Shown here one piece after another: positions 1 through 9,905 of a DNA stretch of 27,041 nt. Under the pieces are notes generated by a model. The model was not told the DNA's origin. It saw nothing but the letters and a program-made list of their open reading frames with translations, and searched no databases. The stretch comes from Asparagopsis taxiformis (Eukaryota > Rhodophyta > Florideophyceae > Bonnemaisoniales > Bonnemaisoniaceae), in the NCBI GenBank assembly GCA_030407315.1, contig JALQPE010002467.1, forward strand, positions 1-27,041. Direction: 5' to 3'. Position 1 is the first letter of the stretch, and each line of letters opens with the position of its first letter. The position numbers were made by a program, and so were the translations under genes.

Positions 1-10
1 ATTGACGTCA

Positions 11-47
11 TTAGCGCCGTCGCGCTTCACGTTCCCGCGGCTTTCAC
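11..47 (+). repeat. Direct repeat, copy 1
   Basis: The sequence starting TTAGCGCCGTCGCGCTT and ending in CCCGCGGCTTTCAC recurs at 356-390 with two single-base indels. Spacing is about 345 bp. It lies in the non-coding flank of the gypsy element and may be an internal LTR or UTR duplication. Confidence 0.8.
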
Positions 48-355
48 CTGGCAGTGGCGTTATCATTTTGTAAACTATCTCGGAATCGTTTCGCCGTCGT
101 TCCTCGTGCGGATAACCCCGTCGGGTGTCGAATTCCGTTGAGCATTCGAGCTCTTTGGCCGTAGCACGTCGGTGCCAATTTTATTTGCTCCGATGACTGG
201 ACGGAAAATTCGCCAAACTCAGGCCGACTCGCGCGTGAGTTGGCTTGACGTTTTCACGCCGTTGCGTGTACGCGGCGGTGCGTCGTGGTGCGTCGCAGTT
301 CCGTTCACAACGTCTTTGCGGGCGGGCTTGGCTTTTCGTATAGCCGTTAACACCG

Positions 356-390
356 TTAGCGCCGTCGCGCTTACGTTCCCGCGGCTTCAC
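356..390 (+). repeat. Direct repeat, copy 2
   Basis: Second copy of the repeat at 11-47, lacking one C after GCGCTT and one T in GGCTTCAC. The surrounding bases are not conserved. Confidence 0.8.
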
Positions 391-2005
391 GTTAGCCGGT
401 TGCGCGAAAACCGTTGCGCTAGTCCGCTTTCGCGTGGTGGCGTCGTTCGCCGCGGCGTCCGAGGAGCGTTTCGTTAGCTCATCCGTTATGTGGTGCGACG
501 TGCACTTGGGCATACGTAATGCTCGCCCTCTACGCCGTTGCGTAATTAGTTTATTCGACTTGCGAACCCGACGGGGACGCGATTGACGAAGTCGTTTTCA
601 CGCCCGCGGGCGTTTGAGGCTGTTACGTGAGCCAGGTTCGTCGGCAGACGTGCCTTCAGCTGTGCCGTTTACGTTGGCTACCAGTTGTACGCCGTTGCGT
701 ATTCGTATTTCGTTTCGTACGTTCGGCCCGTTGGCGTGCGTCGTTATCGTTAGCGACGTCCGCGTACGCGCTCGTATCCTGGCCGACGTGGCCGGTGCCG
801 CGCGCGCCTTCGATTCGAACGGGGTTGAAGCTCGTTAGCTTCTCGTTTTTGCGATGCGGACGTGCGCGTCTTAGCCTTCGTGACCGTACGTGGTAACCCC
901 TTTCGGGTTGCTCGTGCGTCTCGACTAGGCCGGCGGCTTTTCGCTTTCGCGCGTCATTCGCTATCCCGCGTGGCAGGACAACGTTGTGTCGTTCCGTGGT
1001 TGCCGTACGTGGCTACCGTGTTCGGCGTCGTGCCTCACGATGGCGATTCGGTTCGCCGTCCGTCGTCGCGGCCTCGTTGGCTCGTCGTTCGCACTTCACT
1101 CCTCGCGCGCTTCGTGCGCTGAGACCCGTTGGTCTAATTCGTCGGCTAACGTAATAGCTTCGTTCCGCTTCGTGCGGGAAGTTTCGTAATGAGGCCGTTG
1201 CCATCTTCGTTGGGGACGCGTCCGTCCTACGTCGTTTCCTCGCCTTCCGGCGTCACGTTGCCGTTAGCTCGCGAGCTGTTTGGCGTTGACCTCGTTGGTC
1301 GATGCGACTCGTTGTCAGCGGCTGTCCACGGGGACGTACGATGGCTCACGTGACATGCCAAAATTACGAAAATTTTCGGGGCACGCGTGTCCCGAGATTT
1401 GGCCGGATTAGCGCACTGTAATCGGCCCGATTTTTCGTACCGTGCGTCCATGGCCGCTGGCCCATATAATTTTTCGCGCGAAAAATCTGACGTGTTGTCC
1501 GTCCGTGGCCCGTGGTGTCGTCACCTTTGCCCGTGGGACGGTCAACACTGTCGAGCCAGTCGTGGCTCTTCACATCGTGTGAATCGTCCGCGCGTGGACT
1601 CGTCGTCCAATCTTTCGTTGGCGCTCGTGCCTCCACCAACGTATGGTGTCGAAAACGAAAAGAGCGACGGCTCTAGCACGCATCGCGCCCCCCCAACGCC
1701 AAGGGTGGACGTCCCGGCCACTCGGTTGTGCCTTCGCTTCTCGTTCGTGCGGCTCGTCGCCTTCGTTTGTTGCATCGTGCAACGTCGCGCACGCGTGCGC
1801 TTAAACCCGACGCTCGTGTGCGTTTTCGGGGGCCGTCGTGGCCTTTCACGTTGTTGCTCGTCGCACGCGTGCGAAGTTATCGAGAGACGCTCTCTCTTCA
1901 GATACGTTCCGGCGGGGTTCCCACGTAGGGTTACGATACCCGACCCCTTCCACGAGGAAGTCTAAACGTTCCGTCTCGTTCACGCGGTGGTTGAGTGGTC
2001 GTCTA

Positions 2006-2659
2006 CTACATACGCTGGACCGTCGCGGTTCTTGTCGAGGTCTGCCTCGGTGGCATCGTATGGCTCCGGCGGGGGCGGCGTTCGCCGGCGTTGGCGCGTA
2101 CGCAACGCGGTCCGAGTTTGACACGTTCAACTACGTCTCCTCGTTGGATGACGAACGTTCGTACGTCGTTACGTAGTACGCGGAACGGTCCCAACGCGTG
2201 GTTGCCGAGCTTCGTGCCCTTCGTGGTCCCGTCCGTCGGGTCGATGAATACGTATTCTCCCGCGCGGATGTTTCGATTCGAGACACGGACTCGTTTGTCG
2301 AAATTTCGTTTATAACGTGCCTGCGCGGCCTTCAGCGTTCGATACGCGATTGTCCATCGTTGTGGCGAGCTCACGAACGTAAGTGGCTCGCCCTCCCCCG
2401 TCGGGTAGTTCGCGGTTCGTTACCGACGTGTGTAGCGCCAACGGTGGCGGTGATTCGTGAGAATCAAATCGAAGGGCGTCGTGCCCGTGCTCGAATGCAC
2501 ATGCGTGTTGTACGCAAACGTTAACGCCGATGCGTATCGATCCCAGTCGTTCTGGTTTTCGTTCACGTAATTGCGCAGCATCGCCAGGATCGTCCTGTTG
2601 TAGCGCTCCACCTGCCCGTTCGTTTGGGGGTGGTACGTCGACGTAAAGACGTTCGTCAC
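2006..2659 (-). pseudogene. Integrase C-terminal part, interrupted by an in-frame stop
   Basis: The frame resumes with VFTSTYHPQTNGQVERYNR, which carries the third catalytic residue (Glu of QVER), and continues through NDWDRYASALTFAYNTHVHSS. A TAA stop lies at 2420-2422. The same frame then continues to 2006 with an alpha-helical segment (QARYKRNFDKRVR), AGEYVFIDP and the GPF of the GPY/F module (NHALGPFRVLRN), which are family hallmarks. No chromodomain is evident after it. The stop means this copy cannot make full-length integrase unless TAA is read through or is a sequencing error. Confidence 0.85.
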
Positions 2660-3756
2660 GCCGATTTCGTTGCAGACGCGCTGGAAAAACTTAGCAGCGA
2701 ACTGCTTTCCGCGTTATCGCTTATGAGCGTCCGTGGGGGTCCATACGAGAAGACCCACGCGTTGACGAACGCGCTCGCCACGTTGGCGGAATCGATATTT
2801 CGTAGAGGTACGACTCTAGTCAGCTTCGTGAAGCGGTCCGTTATCACGAGGATAAATCGGTTACCACGCGTGGTCTTCGTAAGCGGACCTAGTATGTCGA
2901 TACATAGGTCTCGCAGCGGCTCCGTAGCCGGAAATAAACGTAACGGGTTCGTCCGTTTGCGAAGCTTCACGCGGTTCTTCGCACATCCAACGCAGTTTCG
3001 TACCGTTGCGTGGATGTCGGCGGCCATCGCGGGCCAGTAGTACGTCCTCCGTAGGGTATAGTACATACGCGTTTGCCCGGGATGTCCAGCGAGGACGTGG
3101 TGGTGCGTTAACTCCAGCAGCCGCGGCCGTAACGAAGCCGGCACAACGATTTGTGTACGTTCCTCACCGTGAGGGTTCCGGCGTCGGAGTAAGCCATCGT
3201 GGCCTTCGAAGAATGCAGCGTCCTGCGTCTCGGACTGTCGTGTCAGTATCGTTTGACAGAACGCGTCCTCGCGTTGAGCTTCGATAAGCTCGTCCCTCGT
3301 AATGGGAAGCTGAACGTCAGCTGGTGGCACGCGTGCCGAATCGTCTTCGGCAGCGCGCTGTTCGTCGAGGAAATCCGGTTCCTCGTCGAGAACGTCATCG
3401 AGCGTCGCGTCGCGGTTGAACTCGAGGCCATCGTGGCCAGCCGTCGTGGCCGATGTTCGTTCATCACGAGTCTCGTTCGACGGGTCGTCGTGACCCCTGG
3501 CATTCGTTGCCTTTTTACGTACGGACGTCGTTCGTCCTTGCCCATTTCGTGTGGGTTGTCGACGACTGCGAGTCGTCACGAGGACCGCGTCCCCGTACGA
3601 TGGTACGTCATCGTCGACGGGTCGACCGTCGTCATACGTAGATATCACACGTGATAAAGCGTCAGGTACCTGGTGCACGCGCCCAGGCCTGTACGTGACT
3701 TCGAAATCGAATTCGGCAACGCGTAGCCTCCATCGTAGTAGTCGTCCGGACGCGTC
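2656..3756 (-). CDS. RNase H tail and integrase core of gypsy Pol
   Basis: Inserts element cDNA into the host chromosome. The segment begins with the end of RNase H (TDASGRLLRWRLRVAEFDFEV, then RPGRVHQVPDALSR) and a charged spacer. The integrase HHCC zinc-binding domain follows (THHHVLAGHPGQTRMYYTLRR ... CVGCAKNRV). The catalytic core shows DLCIDILGPLTKT for the first Asp and PPRTLISDN for the second. Just after ISDN the frame derails: the conserved residues that should follow appear in the other two frames, implying two one-base losses between about 2680 and 2712. The open frame upstream of 3756 (to 3864) does not resemble RNase H and is taken as non-coding. Confidence 0.9.
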   Translation of the reverse strand, partial: DASGRLLRWRLRVAEFDFEVTYRPGRVHQVPDALSRVISTYDDGRPVDDDVPSYGDAVLVTTRSRRQPTRNGQGRTTSVRKKATNARGHDDPSNETRDERTSATTAGHDGLEFNRDATLDDVLDEEPDFLDEQRAAEDDSARVPPADVQLPITRDELIEAQREDAFCQTILTRQSETQDAAFFEGHDGLLRRRNPHGEERTQIVVPASLRPRLLELTHHHVLAGHPGQTRMYYTLRRTYYWPAMAADIHATVRNCVGCAKNRVKLRKRTNPLRLFPATEPLRDLCIDILGPLTKTTRGNRFILVITDRFTKLTRVVPLRNIDSANVASAFVNAWVFSYGPPRTLISDNAESSSLLSFSSASATKSA

Positions 3757-5069
3757 CGTAACGTCATCAGCCAACGTAAGGCTTCGTGATCCGTACGTAC
3801 GGTAAATCGTTGACCCTCTACGTAGGGTCGGAGCGACGTTATCGCCCAAACGACGGAGTAGCACTCGCGCTCGGTCGCCGAATAACCACGTTCGGTTTCG
3901 TTAAGGGTCTTCGACCAGTACCCAATCGGAACCCATTCGTTGGGCTTATCTTCGTTCTGCTGCTGGAGCAACGTAGCTCCCAGCTGATACGCCGACGCGT
4001 CGGTATCGATCATGAACGGACGTCCCGCCTTCGGAAGGTGCAATACTGGTGGCGACACCAGTATTGTCTTCAACGTTTCGAACGCATTCGTTTGCGCGTC
4101 CGTTGGATTCGTCCAATCGGGGGAAGCGTCCTTCTTCAACATCGTGTTGAGTGGCCGAGCGATCTCGGCATACGCCTTTACGAAACGGCGGTAAACGTTG
4201 GCCGCGCCCAAAAACGATCGACATTGCGTCTTGTCGCGTGGGAACGTAGCCGTACGAAAGGCTTCCTTGTTCCGAGCTGCGACGTGCAGCTTCCCTGGGG
4301 TAATCACGTGCCCCAGGTAGTCAACTCGTGGTTGAAAGAACGAGCACTTCGTGAGCTTTAACGTTACTCCCGCTGCGCGTAGCAGGGAAAGCACCTGGTC
4401 AACGTGACCCAGGTGAGACTCGAGGTCTTTCGAAAAGACGATTACGTCGTCTAAGTAGACCAGGCACGATTGCCAACGTACTCCGGAGAGGATGATGTCC
4501 AACGTCCGCTGAAACGTAGCGGGGGCATTTCGTAGCCCGAATGGCATTCGCACGTAGCGATACGTTCCCATGAAAGACGTAAACGTTGTCTTATCACGGT
4601 CCTCGGCGGAGACGGGCACTTGCCAGTAACCGGCGTTACAATCGAGTGTCGTGAAGATGGCGGCGTCGCCCAACGAATCGAGGCAATCTTCCATACGAGG
4701 AAGCGGGTACGAATCAGCGATCGTTTTCGCGTTCAAACGCCTGTAATCGACACAGAAACGTAAGGATCCGTCCTTCTTCGGCACCAACACGATTGGTGAC
4801 GCCCATTCGCTGGACGCGGGTTCGATAACCCCTTCGTTGAGCATCTTCGTGATCTGCTCCTCGGCTATCGTACGTAAAGCCGGACCCTGACGATAGGGCA
4901 TTGAACGTATGGGCCGCGTGCCCGGTTCGAGTTCGATCCGATGCTCCGTAGCATTGATTTCGCCGAGGCGTCCGCTCGTCCACATTGACGAATGTGTAGC
5001 TAGCATCTCGTTGATGCGCTTTCGTAGTCCTCGTCGTCGAGGTGCGACAAATCGATTGTCGACTGCCAA
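3757..5069 (-). CDS. Reverse transcriptase and RNase H of gypsy Pol
   Basis: This segment copies element RNA into DNA and degrades the RNA strand. RT motifs appear in the expected order: VPKKDGSLRFCVDYRRLN, FTTLDCNAGYWQVPV, MPFGLRNAPATFQR and the catalytic YLDDVIVFS. The thumb/connection signature FLGAANVYRRFV follows. RNase H follows with PFMIDTDASAYQLGATLL, WSKTLNETERGYSATEREC and VRTDHEALRWLM. The frame stays open to 3645, but from about 3757 its translation no longer matches RNase H. The expected TDASGRLLRWRLR-type sequence continues in the next frame, so a one-base deletion near 3760 is inferred. The open frame starts with a TTG codon at 5069, so the true N-terminus comes from the upstream protease frame. 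Confidence 0.93.
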
Positions 5070-6439
5070 TCCGTGGCGGGGTCGTTCCCCTTTTCGTTGA
5101 CCAACGGGTCTGGCGTTTCGTCGCCCAACCCGTTCGTATTCGTCCGCGTCGTCGCGTCGACTAGCGGTAGGTTCAAAACCTTCGCGAGGGCTTCGCCGCC
5201 CTCACGTTTGAGTGGGACGATTCCCAACGGGGAGCGTACCGCGTACGCAATCGTCGCGCCTTTCGGCAGCTCGCGGTCCTTCTTCGTGAAGTTAGATACG
5301 ATAATAGAGAACGTCTCTCTGGGTCCTACGTCGACCACTCCGTTGGCTATACGAAGCCCATGCCGGAATTGCACCGACGCTTTCGGTTCGAGGAACACGA
5401 GTCCGGTCGCATCCGTCGTCACGTTGACGGTCCGTTGCGACATCGCCGGTACACGCGTGTACTTCGTCAGGCGAACCGAAAACGTTCGGCTTGGCCGATT
5501 CGAGGCCGCGTTACGCTCGCGGCGTTTCGGGTGTTCCACGTTTGGATTCGTCTCTTCCCCCTCCTCGTATGGAGTCGTCGTATCACCCTCCGCGATAATG
5601 GGTATCGTATCTCCTCGATGGAGGTCGATTGTCTGCGCTCGACAGCGTATAGCGTCGACATGCTTCGACATGAACGACGTGCCCATTATGACGGGGACAG
5701 CCAGCGTGTTGGCTACGAAGAATTTTACGCGGAACAGCGAGTTCCCCAGCCTGACCCGAAGCAGGATGGCGCCTTCGATAGGCAAACGTCGGCCGTTGGC
5801 GTCTCCGAGCTTCGGTAGCTCTTCGTCACGTAGACAGCGGTCAACCCAGTCGTAGGGTATTAAACTTGTTCGTATCAAGTTGTAGCCGCTGCACGTGTCC
5901 ATCGCGATGGTAATCGCCCTCATCACGTTGAGGTCTAGTCCGATCGTTCCGGACACGATATAATGCTTCGAAGCAAGTAGGCACGTATGCCCGTCGAGAA
6001 CCAACGGTTCGGTCCTGACCGGCGCGCGGCCTACGTCTTCGTTAGCGGTCCGTCGCTTCACCGCGTGAGCCCGTATGGCTTCTTTTGCGTCGACACGCTT
6101 CGTATAAGCCGCGTGCTTGGCTTTCTCGCGCTCGGAAGCGTCGTGCTTCCGGGTAGCGCGTCTCGCTCGTCTGCGAGGCTTCCTCTTCGTGTGAGGTTCG
6201 TTCGTCCCGTCGGACTTCGTTTCTTCCCCCACGTCGGGTGTCGTGTGACTCGAGTTGGCCTTCGCGGCCGTGAGCTTTACGTAACTCTCGTTCATCGGTG
6301 AGCCTGCGGAGGACCAATCATCGACGTCGGTCGTCCCCCTTTCACGTAAGGGTTCAGGCGATGTGGGTGGCTCGAGACCTACATCGCCTGGTCGTTTTCC
6401 GGCGCGAGGCCGTTCGACACGTCGTCGTCGTGAGCCCAC
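5000..6439 (-). CDS. Retroviral-type aspartic protease region of gypsy Pol
   Basis: The frame is open from 6439 to 5000 but opens with GTG, so it is read as a continuation of Gag rather than as a separate gene. After a basic, Ser/Thr-rich spacer of about 140 residues comes the aspartic protease fold: AMDTCSGYNLI near residues 179-189 in the active-site loop position, and VIMGTSFM as the downstream hydrophobic-Gly strand. The catalytic triplet reads DTC where the family normally has DTG or DSG. A beta-rich linker region follows (ANGVVDVGPRETFSI, then LPKGATIAYAV), of the kind often found between protease and RT. The frame ends just before the RT frame takes over around 5005-5015, where one base appears to be missing. 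Confidence 0.8.
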   Translation of the reverse strand: MGSRRRRVERPRAGKRPGDVGLEPPTSPEPLRERGTTDVDDWSSAGSPMNESYVKLTAAKANSSHTTPDVGEETKSDGTNEPHTKRKPRRRARRATRKHDASEREKAKHAAYTKRVDAKEAIRAHAVKRRTANEDVGRAPVRTEPLVLDGHTCLLASKHYIVSGTIGLDLNVMRAITIAMDTCSGYNLIRTSLIPYDWVDRCLRDEELPKLGDANGRRLPIEGAILLRVRLGNSLFRVKFFVANTLAVPVIMGTSFMSKHVDAIRCRAQTIDLHRGDTIPIIAEGDTTTPYEEGEETNPNVEHPKRRERNAASNRPSRTFSVRLTKYTRVPAMSQRTVNVTTDATGLVFLEPKASVQFRHGLRIANGVVDVGPRETFSIIVSNFTKKDRELPKGATIAYAVRSPLGIVPLKREGGEALAKVLNLPLVDATTRTNTNGLGDETPDPLVNEKGNDPATDWQSTIDLSHLDDEDYESASTRC

Positions 6440-8784
6440 GAAGCTCGTTCGTCATCGTGACTCGTCTCCACCTCGAGTGGTGTTTCGTCAGCGGAGGTCG
6501 TCACGTAGACTCCGCTGCGGCCATTACGCTGGCCATTTCGTTCGTTCGCCCACGGGCGGGGGTCACGTCGGTCATTACGAAAGTCGCCGCGGCGCCTGTC
6601 GAAGGGCCTTCCCCCGTCACGATTGGGGTTTCGGAGTATCGTAGGCGGCGTGCCGTACCTCCGCGGGTTCACGTTCCCCCGCTCACCAGGTCGTTCCTGG
6701 TTACGTTTAGCCATTCGTTGGCGGAAGTACTCAGCCTGACGTGGGTTGCTCTTCACGTGGAAGAGGTAGTACTTGTACGCGAAAAAGATCCGTTGATCTG
6801 GCGTCAGACGCGGACACGTGAACGTCGAGTGGCCATCTTCGCGGCATGACCAACACGATAGCGTCCAGTAATCATTCGGGATTACGGAGTGCGCCAATTG
6901 CGTCTGCTCGCTCGTGAGCTTCGGCACGTCCTCGCATGGACGGTTCAATCGAGCTTCGAGCTCGTCCGGCTTTTCGTTTGCCGTTTTCGTATCGTTGGGC
7001 GGCGGCCCGTTCGTGAAGAGGATCGCCTCCAAGTTCTCGGCAACGTGAGCCGCAGCGAGCGACACGTCGTCATCATCCCTCGTGGGGATGTTCGGGTTAC
7101 CATCGTGGTAACTGGGCTCGCTAGCCCGTTCATTACGTAAGTACGCGGACTCATCGTAGTCCGCGAACTTCCTCGACTCGTGGTCGGAAATAGCCAACGT
7201 AGGCTTCACCGGAAACCGCACTTTCGGTTTCGCGGCTGACGCGACAGCTGCCGTACGTGCACGGAAGGTCGTTCCTTCGGCCGTCGCCAATCGTCTCACA
7301 ACGGTGAGGTCGTTCCTCTCTCGTTCGGGGAGTGACCGGAGTCGTTCCGTCACGGCTGCCCGCGTCGAGGGCAGCAAACCACGTACGTAGTGGTGAACGA
7401 GGAGTCGATCCGTAAACACGTAGTTGCACGCCCGCGTGGCGGTGTCGAGTCTATCAGCGTACTGATTCTCGTCCTCGTTAGGACTCTGCGTGATCATCGT
7501 GACCTTTTCGTAGGCCTCCTGCAGCACGTCGTCTTGCAGGTACCGTTTAATCAACGCGTTGATTACGTGAGGCCACGAGAACCTCTTCGTCGGATCAGTC
7601 GTGATCACGCCAGTCGTACACTGGGAATCGTAGAACCGTCGGGCGTCCCCTTCGAGGAAGAAGTGCAGCGCACGTACTGCCACTCCCTCGCACACTCCGA
7701 GTGTGCTGAACCCATCACGTATTTGGGCGAGGAATCCGAGCAACGTAATCGGATTCCGGCCGGAGAACGGCTTTAACGTAGGGAAAAGTCCCTCCAGCTC
7801 ACGTTTGAGCTTATGTACGCTTTGACTCTCGTTCACGTAGAGATGTTCACGTACATCATGAAGTCGGTACATGCGGTACGACACCACGTTCGCAAATGCG
7901 TCGAGCATTGTCGTGTGCTCTGCCAACGCGTGGCAAACGGGTCCGAGGGCGTTCCCTGGTAAGCGTACCGCGTCGGCACGTTCGTTTTCGTGGACTCGCG
8001 TGTCCGTCGTGCCGAACGTTCCCAGCCACGGAATGTACGTCTCACGTGGCGGGGGAGCTCTCGTATCGAATTGCGCAGCTCGTGCTGCGTCCGCCGACCG
8101 CGCGTGGTCTGGCGTATCGTTAAAACGTAATTGCCTTCGTGGCGTCTCGTTGGGGTTGGCGATGGCTCGTTGCACTGTCGCCCCCCTTCCGTACGTGGTC
8201 GGGGTCGTCGGACCGGGTGTTCGTGGGTATCCTCCCGGAACGGCCGGGGAGGATTGCGAGTTATAGGCGCGCGAGCCTTCTTCGTAATTCGGATCGCTTC
8301 CGCTCGGCGGAGCGGAACGTCCAGCGACGATTTCGTTGAATACTACGACAAACGAGTCGAGTCTTCCCTCCACGGCGGAGAGACGGTTTCGTAAATCTTC
8401 GTTTTCCCGTTCGAGGGTCGCTGAGCGTTCACGTAACGCACGAGCTTCGCGCTCCGAGACTCCGAGTCTCTGCCTTACGGCTTCGTCGACGGCCGCGTCG
8501 CTCGCCCTTTCGATGTGACCTCGAAGGTCTTCGTACACTACGCGTAGTGCCGTGGGAGTCACGTTCCCTTCGTTGAGCTGACCGCGCGTTGCGGGGTCCA
8601 TACTCACGGACTCAAACGGGCTTACCGTACGTGGTAGCTGGCCGATCGCCTCGATATCCGGCGGGATAGATCGATCAGTCGCGAAGATCGCTTCTGCTGA
8701 CAAGGCCACGTCGGCTTCGGCGTCCGCTGACGTTGGCAACGGTTGCCTGGGCGACGCGCTGGAATTCGACACAGCGTAATTCAT
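6379..8784 (-). CDS. gag: Gag polyprotein of Ty3/gypsy element
   Basis: Structural protein that would form the retrotransposon particle and bind its RNA. The open frame extends to 8838, but the first ATG is at 8784 (MNYAVSNSS), giving about 801 residues, long for a gypsy Gag. The N-terminal part is low complexity. A heptad-like charged coiled coil lies near residues 98-147, followed by a proline-rich linker. A retrotransposon-gag capsid-like helical region follows (LKPFSGRNPITLLGFLAQIRD, then DENQYADRL and VHHYVRGLLP). A CCHC zinc knuckle of spacing CX2CX4HX4C (CWSCREDGHSTFTC) sits at about residues 644-657, followed by an Arg/Asn-rich tail suited to RNA binding. The 3' end overlaps the protease frame by about 60 nt, consistent with frameshift expression of Pol. 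Confidence 0.9.
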   Translation of the reverse strand: MNYAVSNSSASPRQPLPTSADAEADVALSAEAIFATDRSIPPDIEAIGQLPRTVSPFESVSMDPATRGQLNEGNVTPTALRVVYEDLRGHIERASDAAVDEAVRQRLGVSEREARALRERSATLERENEDLRNRLSAVEGRLDSFVVVFNEIVAGRSAPPSGSDPNYEEGSRAYNSQSSPAVPGGYPRTPGPTTPTTYGRGATVQRAIANPNETPRRQLRFNDTPDHARSADAARAAQFDTRAPPPRETYIPWLGTFGTTDTRVHENERADAVRLPGNALGPVCHALAEHTTMLDAFANVVSYRMYRLHDVREHLYVNESQSVHKLKRELEGLFPTLKPFSGRNPITLLGFLAQIRDGFSTLGVCEGVAVRALHFFLEGDARRFYDSQCTTGVITTDPTKRFSWPHVINALIKRYLQDDVLQEAYEKVTMITQSPNEDENQYADRLDTATRACNYVFTDRLLVHHYVRGLLPSTRAAVTERLRSLPERERNDLTVVRRLATAEGTTFRARTAAVASAAKPKVRFPVKPTLAISDHESRKFADYDESAYLRNERASEPSYHDGNPNIPTRDDDDVSLAAAHVAENLEAILFTNGPPPNDTKTANEKPDELEARLNRPCEDVPKLTSEQTQLAHSVIPNDYWTLSCWSCREDGHSTFTCPRLTPDQRIFFAYKYYLFHVKSNPRQAEYFRQRMAKRNQERPGERGNVNPRRYGTPPTILRNPNRDGGRPFDRRRGDFRNDRRDPRPWANERNGQRNGRSGVYVTTSADETPLEVETSHDDERASWAHDDDVSNGLAPENDQAM

Positions 8785-9672
8785 AGACCGTCGTCTGTAG
8801 CGTAGCACGTAGCTTTTCGTTAACGTAAAAGAGCTCAACCTCGTTGGTTGTCGTTATGCTCGTAGCAACTTCTAGGTCGAGAGACCAGTGTGGAACAACG
8901 TTAGTTCTAGATAGCTGGTACGAGCTACGGACACGCTGTCCTTACGAAACGAAACGAGCAGTCCACCCGCTGGTGTTTGACTGTATTGTTAGAACGGTAG
9001 AAGGTAGAGTGGTTAGCGAGTAGACACGAGCGTCACGACGCAACAATCCACGCGAGGATTACGTTAGCAAACGAGGTGGTACGTCACCGGAGGCGCTCTC
9101 AACCAAGCCCGGAGGCACTACACGCAATCAGCCTTACGTGCGGCGATGGGTAGGGAGTACGCAGCTCGACGGAGACGAAGCCTCGTTAGGCAGAACGTAA
9201 ACGTAAAACGTAGAAGTCAGTCGTAGACTAGAGCCGTTGCTCGATCGTTGTCTTGTCCCCTTTCCCTCCCGGCACGATGCCAATACCTATATGGCCACGA
9301 TGGCATCGCTTTACAGTGTAAACACTGCTCGTAACGTCCCCGAATGGGAAAGGACCTTGTGGGTCACACGTAGGGACCCGTTGGTCCGTTGGCCGTTGCC
9401 AATACGTTCGTTGCACACGTGTGCCGACTGCGCGCGCGCATGCGCCAGCAATGTTCGTGCATTGCTGTCATCGCTCGGGTCCGCGGAAATTCGTAATTCC
9501 GCGGAAATCGTAATTATTTGCAATTTCGGAATTGCCACGTATACTACAGAGACCGTCCGCATGTGGAACAAGGCAAACAACTAAGAACGGCTGGTATCCA
9601 AACCTCAGCCTTCGACATGCCATGTAGGGTTGTGTGGTGCCCGTGGCTATGCCAGAACACATACAAGGCAGC
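8785..9672. other. Gypsy 5' leader and junction to lower-GC DNA, no gene
   Basis: Upstream of gag there is no credible coding frame. Up to about 9240 the composition is like the retroelement, with CGT/ACG runs. From about 9480 it becomes AT-richer, so the element boundary probably lies between. Small hairpins are visible: CAGCAATG/CATTGCTG arms around 9449-9471, and GGAATT-type inverted repeats around 9484-9530. A 5' LTR is expected here if the element is complete, but could not be matched to the other end. Confidence 0.5.
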
Positions 9673-9721
9673 GTAAAATTTGGTAATTTTTGAGCCCAAA
9701 AAATTACCAAATTTTACGCAC
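9673..9721. repeat. P1 palindrome, copy A
   Basis: An almost perfect hairpin with 21-bp arms (GCGTAAAATTTGGTAATTTTT) and a 7-nt loop GAGCCCA. The 43-bp core (9676-9718) is shared with five other sites in the window; here the palindrome extends three bases beyond the core on each side (GCG/CGC). It marks the left edge of the module holding the methyltransferase-SET gene. Confidence 0.95.
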
Positions 9722-9905
9722 AGAATATACCTTGTCCAACCTTATGCAGACGCATTACGTACCAAACGGGAAATTCTTCTACGCATTGCTTGCTTGGGGG
9801 GAAAGAGTACATTACGATAAAAATAAATTGAAGGTATGGGAAACAGAGTGAAAACATTAATGGAGATGGATTTACTTGTGAAATTTGACTGTGAGAGGGT
9901 AACAG

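Larger units (their letters stand above)
1..2005. other. Non-coding GC-rich segment downstream of integrase (possible 3' UTR/LTR)
   Basis: No frame here codes for anything recognisable; the open frames are short or are composition artefacts of CGT/ACG-rich DNA. Composition matches the gypsy element, so it is probably the element's 3' non-coding region and possibly its 3' LTR. I could not find the same sequence on the other side of gag, so LTR status is unproven. A 35-37 bp direct repeat occurs at 11-47 and 356-390. Confidence 0.5.
2006..8784 (-). mobile_element. Ty3/gypsy LTR retrotransposon internal region, degenerate
   Basis: A complete gag-protease-RT-RNase H-integrase order is readable on the minus strand, which is the Ty3/gypsy (Metaviridae) order with integrase last. 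The coding part is spread over at least three frames. Gag to protease is a -1 step; protease to RT, RNase H to integrase, and the integrase core each need a single-base correction; one in-frame stop lies at 2420-2422. Apart from these points the reading frames are clean and conserved, so the copy is either very recently inactivated or carries consensus indel errors. Base composition is GC-rich with abundant CGT/ACG, unlike the DNA after about 9560. No matching pair of LTRs was found inside the window, so the element ends are not defined. Confidence 0.93.

Noticed and set aside
1387..1965. A 192-residue open frame on the plus strand
   Set aside because: It lies in CGT/ACG-rich non-coding DNA of the retroelement flank, is rich in Arg/Ser/Val as expected from composition and resembles no family.
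3198..3654. Plus-strand open frames opposite the integrase and RT genes
   Set aside because: They are antisense shadows of well-supported retroelement coding frames.
9264..9282. Possible tRNA primer-binding site on the minus strand (TGGCATCGTGCCGGGAGG)
   Set aside because: It begins with TGG and could pair with a tRNA 3' end, but no LTR terminus (CA) precedes it and no second LTR was found, so support is too thin.
1..9560. LTR pair of the gypsy element
   Set aside because: I compared the segment after integrase with the segment before gag by eye; only short shared words (such as GACCCGTTGGTC) were found, not a repeat.
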